From Vitellaria paradoxa (taxonomy: Eukaryota; Streptophyta; Magnoliopsida; Ericales; Sapotaceae), in the NCBI GenBank assembly GCA_019916065.1, contig CM034241.1, forward strand, positions 19,297,541-19,361,540: DNA of 64,000 bases, in the 5' to 3' direction. Position numbers and translations under genes: made by a program. Under the pieces are notes generated by a model that saw only the letters and a list, made by a program, of their open reading frames with translations, did no database searches and was not told the origin of the DNA. Shown piece by piece: positions 34,640 through 44,821 of this stretch (its first letter is position 1; every line of letters starts with the position of its first letter).

Positions 34640-35395
34640 TGATGAGAAAGTAAAGGATCTTTATATTTAATCCAACAAGGTTTCCCCCTTCAAAGAATCA
34701 ACACAACCCCAACCCGTGGAGAGGCAATAATTAGGTTTGAGGGACGGGACAAGCCAAGGAACCAACTCACAATAGAAACAAAGTTCTAAGGTAACTTGAT
34801 TATCAAAGATAAAGTAGTCAATTGGCTAAAAAGACTAAGTCCAAGTTCTTTCAAGAAGCAAGGAAGAAAAATCTCTCAAATTGATTTTCAAATCTGAAAA
34901 TTACATCCTATTCACCTTGGTGGCCGGCCACCTTACTTATAAAACAAATACTTCAATCTTGGAACATCCCTCCAAGAATAGGAAAGGCCAAAAGACAAGC
35001 TTAAATGGCATTAACTCAAAAAGGCCCTCATTAGCTAGCAATTAGGGCATTCATTGCATCAGTTCATTAACTCCAAATCAATTAAAACATGCATTAAATA
35101 AGGTCTTAACTACAAAACAATAAAAGACTGAAATGGGCTTGACTCTTGACATGGTAGACTTGAGACTTCATCTTTGGCCGAATAAGAGGCCACCATGTGG
35201 CTGCCACCTAGCCTTTAACTAATCTCCATTTGGCAATCCCCTTTGTCCACTTGGCAAAGAACCTGGCACTTGAATTCTTCTCTTTGGCCGATTGCTTCCT
35301 CTTGTCCAAAAGCTTCCATGATCAAACTTTGGAGTTCCTTTGCTTTGGCTCTAGTTATGGGACCTTGATAGCTTAATGATGGAGCTCCTTCATCA
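34640..35395 (-). repeat. 5' LTR of the CRM-like element (756 bp)
   Basis: Nearly identical to 28214-28968: one extra A in an A run, and two substitutions (ACCCATGG/ACCCGTGG and TTCGG/TTAGG). Confidence 0.96.
34919..34932. repeat. 14-bp perfect palindrome in the 5' LTR
   Basis: GGTGGCCGGCCACC, the counterpart of 28492-28505. Here it would lie just downstream of the active promoter. Confidence 0.85.
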
Positions 35396-36027
35396 TCGTC
35401 TCCTTTTAGCAATACACTTATCCGTTCTCATCTCCGTTCCCGTTTTGGAGAAAAAAAAATTTTCCATACCCGTTCCCACGAGGTAATGAATTCTCCGTCT
35501 CCATTCCCGTTTACCCACCAAGTATACTAACTATTACGAATTATATATTATGTGTATAAAATAAATATTTAAAATTATTATAAATATTATATATATTAAA
35601 TAAAATATATATTACATATATAATATTATATATATTAAATAAAAATATATATTGCATATATATATTAAATAAAAATTTAAAAAATATATATAAATTTTTT
35701 ATTTTGATTGGTGCACTGAACCAAAGAGGAAGAGGCTTTTATTTATAACCTCACAAGATCTCCACTTCTTTGTGAGAAATCGATGTAGGACTTATAAAGG
35801 AGCCACCACGCTAACAAAATTAATAAATAAATATTTAAACGGGAACAGGACAGGGTGGGGACTATCGTACCCGTTTCCATCCCCGTACTCGTTTGGGTAA
35901 TATTGCAAATCTCTATACTCGTCCCCGTCCCCGTCCTCGTTACTAACATTCTCATACCCTCCCTGAATGGGGCGGATGAAGCGAGTACCTACCAAGTACG
36001 GATATATTTGATATCCCTAATATAGGG

Positions 36028-37280
36028 AGGCCAAAATTTTTTTGAATAAAAAATAAAAAGAGAGAGATTAGGGGCTATAGAATAATCCATTTTAGTAGCT
36101 ACTTTTAGTTTGTCTTTTCTTACTACATGGGTGTTTGGATCCTTAAAAAAAAATATAAAAAAATTCTAATTTTTATCAAATTTTTTTATTTTTTTTTCAA
36201 TCAAATTTCATTTCATATTACTTTTGTACTAACTTTTAATTTTTTTTTTTTGGATAAAACCAAACAATACCTTTGAAAGACAAATATGAAGAGGTAAAAC
36301 TCTAGGAATTGAAAAGTTTTTTTTTATTTTCATTGTTTTTGGTTTTCATTATTTTTTATTATTTTAATTTTAAATCAATGCTCAGGAATATATAGGGATA
36401 GTGCTAAACTTCTATTTATGAGGCAAAAGAATTAGATTTACATGTCCTAGATAAATATATAGCAAATAAAGAGAAAAAAATATTACACAAATCATTAAGT
36501 ACCCTTGTCCTAAGTTAACAGTAACAAGTTATCATTTAAGAAGCAGAGCCACCGTTATTTAAAAAAAAAATAAGTTTTAAGAATTAAAATATATTAAATA
36601 AATTGAGCATTTTCTAATCCTAGGGGGGCATGGCCACCCCTAGTCTTACATGGGCCTCGTCACAGAGTGGCTTGCTAGGATCGAATTCAACCTGAATTTG
36701 GAATTAGGTAATGTGAACTACAAGTGTTAAAAATATCCCTCCACGGTGTGTGAACTAGCATTTTTTTTGTTTAATAAAAATTCAATAGAGAATGATTATG
36801 CTTCTGAAATTATTAATGTTGTTGAGCCAAACTAATGTGGGCCAAATTACTATCACCACGATTGGAAATCAAGGGTTTTCCCAATCCAAGTGGAGCACAT
36901 TGACATGACTTGGTCGCTAAGGTGATTCATGTCATTTATCGAACTTACAAGTGCTCCATTAACTTTCCACAATTCATCGTTGCGGGCCCAAAAACGACCA
37001 CTGGAGATTTTAAGGGATGGGAATAGGTTAGGTATTCTTATAATTTTGTGTTTATAAATTGTTGTAAATTGACTTGGCCCCTCAAGTTGTATTCTTTCGG
37101 GTTTACAATGACCAAGAAAAGAATATTTGGTTGCCTCAAGTTTTACATTGACTTAGAAATGCTATGGAATAAACAAGAAAATGTTCTAACCTAGCTATGA
37201 TTCTGAAAGCTAGTGACAATTGTCCAATCCGTGCGTCTTTAAGTTTGCCATTCAATAATACACATTCATTTTATCTCAAG
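36028..37280. other. AT-rich intergenic stretch upstream of the receptor-kinase pseudogene
   Basis: Poly-T/A tracts up to about 36600, then more mixed sequence. No coding region is recognised. Confidence 0.4.
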
Positions 37281-37290
37281 CTATAAAAAC
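37281..37290 (+). promoter_or_regulatory. TATA-like box of the LRR receptor kinase pseudogene
   Basis: CTATAAAAAC lies about 50 bp upstream of the ATG at 37336. The spacing implies a short 5' UTR. It may be a relic of the original promoter. Confidence 0.5.
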
Positions 37291-37863
37291 CCCTCCATCC
37301 ACTTAAAATCTCATCATATCCATCCTCCTCCAAGAATGACATCCTTGACAAAATCATTTTCCAATCCATTCCTAATCCTATTCGTTTTTGTTGTCTTTTC
37401 TTTTGATTCTGCTACTTTTGCTTCTCCTGCAAAAGTTGGAGAAGCAAGTGAATTAGAAGCAGTGGCTCTCTTGACTTGGGAAGCTAGCCTCAACAACCAT
37501 AACCAATTTCTCCTTTCATCGTGGGTACGAAGCAACCATATCATTGCAGCGTTTGGAATAGAATTCGTTGCAACAAAGCTAGCAGACTCACCCATATGGA
37601 CCTTTCCAATTACGGTTTGTCAGGTACACTTTCCAATCTTAATTTCTCATTCTTTCCCCATCTAGTCTCCCTCGAGCTTTTTAACAACTAGCTCTACAGA
37701 AACATCTCATCAAACATTGGTAGCCTCGGGAGACTCGCCTATCTTAACTTGTCTGCAAATCATCCCTTGGGGACAATTCCATCTGAAATTGGCCAATTGA
37801 CTAATTCAAGGATCTTGTACATGGATGAAAATTAACTTTCTAGATCCATCCCTTAAGAGGTTA

Positions 37864-39012
37864 GAATGCTAAGGTCTCTAGTTGAACTTGATTTCTTAAG
37901 AAACAATCTCAATGGTTCAATTCCAACTTCACCCGGTAACTTGGCCAACTTAATCATTCTTTATCTTTATGAGAACTAACTTTTTGGATCCATACCTCAA
38001 AAGGTTGGAATGCTAAGGTCCTTCATTGAACTTGCGTTATCAACAAACAATCTCACCAGTTCAATTCTGACTGTAATTGGTAACTTGGCCAACTTAAACA
38101 ATCTTTACCTTTATGAGAAGCAATTTTTGGATCTATACCTAGAAAGGTTGGAATGCTAAGATCTCTTGTCAAACTTTCGTTATATACAAACAATCTCATT
38201 GGTTCTATTCTAATTTCAATTGGTAACTTGGCCAACTTAATCCTTCTTTACCTTTATGAGAACCAATTTCTAGATCTATACCTCAAGAGGTTGGAATGCT
38301 AAGCTCTCTAGTAGAACTTGATTTCTTAACAAACAATCCCAACGGCTAAATTTCGACTTCACTAAGTGACTTGGCCAACTTGAACGTTCTACACCTTTTT
38401 GAAAACCAACTTTCTGGATTCATGCCTCAAGAGATTGGAATGCTAAGCTCCCTCGTCGAACTTGAGTTATATGCAAACAATCTCACGGGTTCAATTCCAA
38501 CTTCAATTGGTAACTTGACCAACTTAACCAATCTACATATTTTTAAGAACCAACTCTCTAGATCCATACTTCAAGAGGTTGGAATGCTAAGGTCTCTAGT
38601 AGAACTTGATTTTTCAAAAAACAATATCATTAGTTCAATTCCAACTTCATTAGATAACTTAGCCAACTTAACCATGCTATACCTTTTTGAAAACCAACTT
38701 TCTAGATCTATAGCTCAAAAGTAGGAATACTAAGGTCTCTAGTTGAACTTGATTTATTACGAAACATTCTCATTGGTTCAATTCTGACTTCAATTGGTAA
38801 GTTGGCTAACTTAACCATACTTGACCTTAAAAACAACCAACTTTCTGGATCCATACTTCAAAAGGTTGGAATGCTAAGCTCTCTCGTGAAACTTAATTTC
38901 TCAGAAAACAATTTCAACGGCTCAATTCTAACTTCATTAGCTGACTTTGCCAACTTAACCATACTTTCCCTTCATAGTAACCAACTTTATGGATCCATCC
39001 TTATGTCATTTG
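37864..39012 (+). repeat. Array of eight 144-bp LRR-coding units
   Basis: The phrase GAATGCTAAG (or a close variant) recurs at 37864, 38008, 38151, 38294, 38438, 38582, 38725 and 38869, that is at spacings of 144, 143, 143, 144, 144, 143 and 144. Each unit encodes two 24-residue LRRs. The 143-bp spacings are single-base deletions that break the frame. High similarity between units suggests expansion by unequal exchange before or during decay. Confidence 0.88.
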
Positions 39013-40713
39013 ACAAACTGACACATTTGCCAAACTTGCAATTATCTGATAATATGCTCATGGGTCCATTACCAGACAACATATGCCTTGGTGGAGTACT
39101 TGTAAATTTTAGTGCATCTAACCACAATCTCATAGGGTCTATCCCGAGAAGTTTGAAGAATTGTGCTAGCTTGTCTAGAGTTCGCCTTGATAGAAACCAA
39201 TTTGCAACAAACATAACAAACGTTTTTGGTGTATACCCAAATTTAAATTACATCGATTTGAGTTAGAATAATTTATACGGTGTGTTATCTAAGTAATGGG
39301 GACTTTGCCACAATCTAACAAGCCTAATGATTTCCAACAATAATATTCCCAGAATCATACCTCCAGAGCTTGGAGAAGCAACTTATTTATGATAGCTTTA
39401 CCTTTCTTCAAATCATCTAGCTGGGGAGGTGCCAAATAATATTGCAAAGTTACAGCTGTTGTTTGACTTATCTCTCAGCAATAACAAGCTTCTTGGTAAA
39501 ATTCTAGTAGAACTTGCTAGCTTATCTAAACTCTAAGATCTCAACTTGGCAACAAATGATCTAAGCGGATTAGTCCCAATGTAGTTGGGGAGTGCACACA
39601 TCTACAGAAGTTGAATTTGAGCAAGAATAGACTTATGTGAGATATTCCTTTTCAAATCAGCAATTTACACTTTTTTGAAGATCTTGATTTTAGTTTAAAT
39701 TCTCTAGCGGGTGAGATACCACAAAAGAATGGAGAGCTATAACGCATAACAACATTGAACCTATCCCACAATGGGTTTTTCAGTTCCATTCTATCCACTT
39801 TCATTGAGATCTCAGGTCTAGTATCTGTTGATGTTTCTTACAATGACTTGGAGGGTGCCTTACTCATCTCCAAAAGCCTTTCAAGATGCTCCATTTGAGG
39901 CATGCAAGGATAATAATGGTTTGTGCGGCAACAAGACTAATTTGGAGCCATGTTCAACTGAAGAAAAGAGAGAATGAGAAAAAGGAAAATGGATTAAAAT
40001 GGTTATGGTTTCAGTTGTAGTTTCTACTATAGGCATTTTGTTAGTGGTTGTTAGGATTCTTCTGGTACTTCGCAAGAGAGGAAGAAACAATATGATTGAT
40101 GAGCCAAGACAAGCAAGTACTGAAAATTTGTTTGCAATATGGAGTTTTGATGGGAAAATGGTGTATGACAACATCTTTGAAGCAACAGAGGACTTTAGTG
40201 TTGAATACTGCATTGGAACAGGAAGATATGAAATAGTTTATAAAGTTGAGCTACCTAGTGGTAAAGTTGTTATTGTGATGAAACTTCATTCTTTACAAAA
40301 TGGTGAGATGGCAAATATAAAATATTTTATGGGTGAGATTGGTGTGTTGACAAATATACGATATCGTAATGTCATTAAGTTTTATGGGTTTTGTTCACAT
40401 CTACGACACTCATTTTTGGTTTATGAGTTCATGGAAGGTGGGAGCTTGGAAGAGATAATGAGTAAAGAAGCAACAACATTGTAGTTTAAGTGGAGTAAGA
40501 AGATGAATGTTGTTAAAGATTTGGCAAATGGTTTGTCTTATATGCACCATGAGTGTTCACCTCTAATCATCCACAGGGACATTTCAAGCAAAAATGTTCT
40601 GTTAGATTCAGAATACGTGGCTCACATATCTAATTTCGGCACTATTAGACTTATAAAGCCTAATTTTTCCTAATCAACCTTATTCGCAGGAACCTTTGGA
40701 TATGCAGCTCCGG

Positions 40714-40840
40714 GTATGGCTTGTCTTTTTCATTTTTTTGCATGAAAGTTCATCTTAGTTAATTGGGTGCAAAATGTAAACTTAATGTGTAATTAATATT
40801 TTCAGCTTGTTTATCTCATTTGCTTTCAATTTTGTTGGAG
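40714..40840 (+). other. Relic intron in the kinase domain
   Basis: GTATGGCTTG opens and TTGTTGGAG closes a 127-bp AT-rich interval. Splicing would restore a Glu-Leu junction typical of this family's kinase domain VIII. Confidence 0.6.
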
Positions 40841-41169
40841 AACTTGCTTATACAAGGGAAGTGAATGAGAGGTTAGATGTTTGTAGCTTTGGTGTCTTAA
40901 AAATGGAAGTGTTGATGGGGTGGCATCTAGGCGATCTCATATCTTCTCTTTCCTCCTCCTCATCACTACCATCTTTCGCCTATAGATTTGGTATATTATT
41001 GAAAGATGTATTGGATATCTGTCTCTCACCTCCAAGTAATTTTGTGGTAGAAGAAGTGGTCCTTGTTACAAAGCTAGCACTTTTATGCTTGCAAACTAGT
41101 CCACAGTGTCGACCAACCATGCGACAAGTTTTTGTGGAGCTCTCAAAGTTGAGACAACCTCTATAGAAT

Positions 41170-41796
41170 TCATTTCAGATTATTACATTAGAACAACTCT
41201 TTGGCATCAACTATTCCGCATCCCAATGAGCTGCCATTCCCATTCTTATTTTCCAGTTTTGGCGTTCTTGCTCTCATTTCTTCCTCGAAATTTTGGTTTC
41301 CTCCTCCAGTGCTCTTGTTACATCTATCAAGTGACTTGAAATGCTATTGTAAGATAAAGCTTCCTATTCCACTTTAACAAATTTGAATAAGATGATAATA
41401 GAAAGGCTACTTTGTTATATATACATCAAATTTTCTAATTACTAATTGTACTTCAAAACGTATCATTTGATTATTTGATACTTAGTTGTATGGATAAGTG
41501 ATAATAGAACATGTATTTAATTTGCTATCAGCTCATGGTTATAGAATCAAAGTCAGATTCGATCTACCAAAATCAGTTCAATTCTAAATCTAGTTTTTTT
41601 GTATAGAGTAGATTCATAACAATAGAGCTTGTTTATAATTTTGCATTGCCTAGTTCTCAGTTCTAATCTAGTACCAAAACCAGGAACAAACTCAAATTGA
41701 AAGTTCAATTTTAGGGATTGTTTTGCAAATTAATATGATAAACTTTATTTCAAGAGTTTATCTCTATAATTCTTTACAAAAATAGAATTGTGATTT
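41170..41796. other. Intergenic stretch
   Basis: Short AT-rich spacer between the receptor-kinase pseudogene and the first Sirevirus; no features were seen. Confidence 0.4.
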
Positions 41797-41801
41797 AATA
41801 G
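41797..41801. repeat. Target-site duplication AATAG, left
   Basis: AATAG is repeated at 53079-53083 after the 3' LTR. Confidence 0.93.
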
Positions 41802-42434
41802 CATTAAGACTAAAAATTGTAAATTGGCATATCTATGGTCAAAGAAAAGAGTCTGTAACTTTAGACTCAGTGTAGGCTAAAGCACTGAGTCTTAAGTTAT
41901 ATGGAAGTTTAAAGGGCTCAGAAAAATTATTTCTACATAATCCTAGAAGTCTTAAAGAAGCCAAATAGAGCCAGAATCTAATAACGTAGGAAGGCTGCTG
42001 GATGGTTGCAGCAACTCGCGGGATAAAGCTGAGAGCAGTTCTTGGGATTTTGGCTGTGCAGGAAGCCCATTCTAATTCACAGGATCCCCGCGGGATGGCT
42101 GCAATTGCGACCTTCTAGCGAGAAACAAAATCCATGCTTTCATGTTCACTTAAAAAAAACCCTAATCGTCCCAGATTTTGTGTTATGTACTCTCTGGATG
42201 CATCTAGGGTTACATATAAAGAGAATGTACAACAGTTCGTGAGTCAGAAAGTCCGATTATTCTCTCAACCACTTGGCCAAAAGATTTGTGCATCAGCGTG
42301 ATTCGAAAGAGTTCAAATCTTTGAAGTGCTGAGGATTCGGTGTGTGGGTTTCCTCATTTTTATTATACTACCTTCTACTTTCGTGTTTGTGCGATTGATT
42401 GATTGGGATCACTAGAAAATTTTGTTTTTTTTCA
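41802..42434 (+). repeat. 5' LTR, first Sirevirus (633 bp)
   Basis: It aligns to 52425-53078 over its whole length. The expected TG start has mutated: the LTR begins CATTAAGAC where the partner has TGTCAAGAC, both changes being transitions. It contains a CG-rich patch (CGCGGGAT) near 42018 and 42090. Confidence 0.88.
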
Positions 42435-42436
42435 AT

Positions 42437-42447
42437 TGGTATCAGAG
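42437..42447 (+). other. Primer binding site, first Sirevirus
   Basis: TGGTATCAGAG follows the LTR end after two bases; the next base is T instead of the usual C. Confidence 0.9.
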
Positions 42448-42491
42448 TAGGTTCGTTTTTGAGAAAAAAATGAGATCTTGTTACTTACTGG

Positions 42492-43664
42492 ATGGATCCC
42501 CCTAGAGAAGGCAGTTCAAGTACTGGACCTCTGTGGTTCGACGGCACCAACTACACCTATTGGAAGGTTCACATAAGAGCGCATTTGATTTCTCTAAATG
42601 TTAATGTTTGGCTGTCCATTGAAAACGGTTGGGTAAAACCAACTTATACTATTGACAACGTAACGGTAAAAAAGCCAATGGATACGTGGACCAGGGCAGA
42701 GCAAGAAAAGGTAGAATCGAACTACAAAGTTTTGAGCTTTATTTTCTATGTAGTCTCTGCCGATGAGTTTAGAAGAATCTCAAGCTGTGAAATTGCTAAG
42801 GAGGCATGGAAAATTATTGAATTGACTCATGAAGGCAATTCCACAATTAAGAAGTCCAAATTGCAGAAAATAACTTCTAAGTTTGAAAACCTGAAGATGT
42901 CTGAAGATGAATTTTTTGATAGTTTTTACGTAAAGCTCAGCGATCTTGTTAACACCAACTTCAATCTTGGAGAACAAATTCCCAATCAAAATATCATAAG
43001 TAAGATTGTTCGATCCCTACCTATGTCATTTCAAGCAAAAGTAACAGCTATTAAGGAAGGTAGAGATGTTGATACAATGAGAGTAGAAGACTTGGTTGGC
43101 TCTTTGCAGACTTATGAAGCCAACATGATAAAACCTAAGAAGATGAAGGGTGTTGCTCTTAAAACTGTTAAAGAAGATGATTCATCATCCAACGATGACT
43201 CAATTTCTTCTATTGAAGAAGTTTCTTTGTACACCAAGAAAATTAGAAAATTCTTCAAGAAGAAAGGTGGAAAATCTAAAAAGCCTAAAAAGATTGATAA
43301 ATCCAAGGGTAAGAAGTGTTTTGAACCCAAAAAAAAGGAGAACAAATTTAAACGGGTGAAGTGCTATGAATGCCAAGGTTATGGACATATAGCTCAAGAT
43401 TGTGGGATCAAGAAGAACAAGAAAAAGGTTCTAAATGCAACCTTGGATGATATAGACAAATCAAGTACTTCATCATCCTCAAAAGACTTCCCAAAAAACT
43501 TTACAGTGTTCATGGCAAGAAGCACGACATCTATGGATTCGAAAAACTCATCTAGTTTAAAAAATCCAAAGGAATTCTCTTCAGAAGCGGAATTTGAACA
43601 TGATGGTGACAATGAAAAAGTGGATTTTGTAGATGCCTATGAACAACTATATCAAGATAGTTGA
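42492..43664 (+). pseudogene. Sirevirus-type Gag with CCHC knuckle (390 aa before a stop)
   Basis: Starts MDPPREGSSS with WFDGTNYTYWK (DUF4219/UBN2-type Gag N-terminus). The UBN2-like Gag core spans about residues 60-220 (for example KVTAIKEGRDVDTMRVEDLVGSLQ at about 180-205, shown here only in part). A Lys-rich linker follows, and then the knuckle CYECQGYGHIAQDC at about 293-306. An in-frame TGA at 43662-43664 ends the segment. The same frame continues with a coiled-coil-like stretch at 43665-44060, interrupted by TAA 43794 and TAG 44058, as in the extended Sirevirus Gag. Confidence 0.88.
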
Positions 43665-44567
43665 AAGTTCCACAAGCAAAATGAAAGATTGACGGTAAAG
43701 AACAAAATGTGGAAGAGGGAGAGAGACAGTCTGAAGATTGAACTAGAAGAATTACAAGCTAAATTTGAAGGTCTTGAAGCAAGCAAGAATGCTTAAGATG
43801 ACTTGATAGCAGCACTGAAGACCAAATTGGAACAAAGAGAAAATTATTTGAAAGATGTATATGCTAAGATGCAATCCATGCAGTCCAAGATGAATTCAAC
43901 ATCCACCAAACTAGACGACAAACTCAGGATGCAAAGAAGCCCAAATGATAAAAGAGAACTTGGATACACTGGAGAGAAGAAAACAATAGAAGAAGTCTCT
44001 ACCAGTGATCAAAAGACTAAAGTGATAAAGATCCAGCCTCAAAAGTCTGCTACTCCTTAGAATGGGAAAACAACTTCTCAATCACTCAAGCAATTGAAAG
44101 GTAATCAGTCTGTATTTTCAGAAATTCCAAGGTACGCCTTTCACTCCTTAAAGAAAATTTATTCCTATATGTCATCACTGTGGTATTCCTGGGCACATAA
44201 GACCAAATTGTCATAAACTTTATGGACTACCCATAACTTATGTTAGTCAAAGAAAACTTGTAAACCAAAATCACCAAACTATAATAACAGTTTTTACAAC
44301 AGGTTTAATATGTTAAGCAACTACAATCTACGATCCCCCTCTTGATTTTAAATACCCCTCATATAGGATAGCTAAAAATTCTTATTATTCACCCTCTCAT
44401 TTATTCTTTCAGAAAGCTGGTCCTAAATTTCAAAAACAAACCATCAAAAACCATGTTTCAAAAAATAAGGCTACAAAAAAAAAAAAAAAAAACCTTTAAA
44501 AACTGGAATTGCATGGGTAAGAAAATCTAATTTAAATTGTTTTATAGTTCACACAGCCTTAAAAACT

Positions 44568-44821
44568 TTGAACTCAAACAAGTGGTACCTTGACAGTGGT
44601 TGCTCTAGACATATGAGTGGAAATAAGCGTTTGTTTACAAATTTTCAAAATTTTGAGGGAGGATTTGTAAGTTTTGGCAAATGGCAATACAACTTATGTT
44701 TTGGGCAAAGGAATATTAAAACCCCAGGTTTAGAATGTTTAAGGGATGTACTGTATGTTGAAGGTTTACAGGCCAATTTGATTTGCATAAGTCAATTGTG
44801 CGATGCCAAACTTGTTGTTCA
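44568..44821 (+). pseudogene. Protease segment of the first Sirevirus, cut by an insertion
   Basis: It carries the copia protease signature WYLDSGCSRHMSG and the DVLYVEGLQANLICISQLC segment, in frame with gag. The coding sequence breaks off at 44821, where a 1.88-kb insertion begins, and resumes at about 46708. Confidence 0.88.

Larger units (their letters stand above)
28214..35395 (-). mobile_element. CRM-like Ty3/gypsy chromovirus, complete and very young
   Basis: The element is 7182 bp, read on the minus strand, with LTRs of 755 and 756 bp and TSD TCGTC. Domain order is gag, protease, RT, RNase H, integrase. Its C-terminal NTFNVIDLSPY segment, followed in the LTR by GPITRAKAKELQ, is like the CR-type tail of CRM/Reina chromoviruses, which are often centromere-associated. 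The LTRs differ by two substitutions and one single-base indel by eye, so insertion is very recent. Even so, the coding region has three in-frame stops and at least one frame change. Confidence 0.93.
28160..36019. mobile_element. hAT-like non-autonomous element split by a gypsy element
   Basis: The left part (28160-28213) begins TAAGGATGTCAA and the right part (35401-36019) ends TTGATATCCCTA, an imperfect terminal inverted repeat of the CAGGGATGTCAA hAT type. Flanking octamers ATACAGGG (28152-28159) and ATATAGGG (36020-36027) match at 7 of 8, a near-perfect 8-bp TSD. The original element was about 670 bp, rich in CCCGT(T/C)CCC words at both ends and AT-rich in the middle. It codes for no transposase. 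The gypsy element at 28214-35395 was inserted about 50 bp from its left end. Confidence 0.75.
37336..41166 (+). pseudogene. LRR receptor-like kinase pseudogene (MIK2-like type)
   Basis: The order of a plant LRR-XII/MIK2-like receptor kinase is preserved but broken by many stops and indels. A signal peptide (FLILFVFVVFSF) and LRR N-terminal cap (ALLTWEASLNNHNQFLLSSW) are encoded at 37336-37560. LRRs follow from about 37640 to 39870 (for example 38371-38724 and 38802-39266). A transmembrane helix (VVVSTIGILLVVV) lies near 40005-40045. The kinase begins at about 40140 with a glycine loop (GTGRYEIVYK) and the ATP-binding Lys in VIVMKLH. The catalytic IHRDISSKNVL is present near 40570, but the Mg-binding DFG reads NFG. 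A TAG at 40482-40484 cuts the kinase. A phase-1 intron fits 40714-40840 (CCGG/GTATGG...TTGGAG/AACTT), joining the AP(E) and LAYTREV codons. The last exon ends at TAG 41164-41166. It is a decayed host gene, not expected to signal. Confidence 0.9.

Noticed and set aside
35215..35412. 65-aa minus-strand ORF crossing the right edge of the CRM-like element
   Set aside because: Its ATG lies in flanking hAT-like DNA, so the ORF is a junction artefact. The meaningful part is the GPITR-type tail in the LTR, annotated in the 3' LTR instead.
37864..39012. Regular repeats that could suggest a CRISPR array
   Set aside because: The 144-bp units are LRR-coding with no short-repeat/unique-spacer structure, and the DNA is plant.
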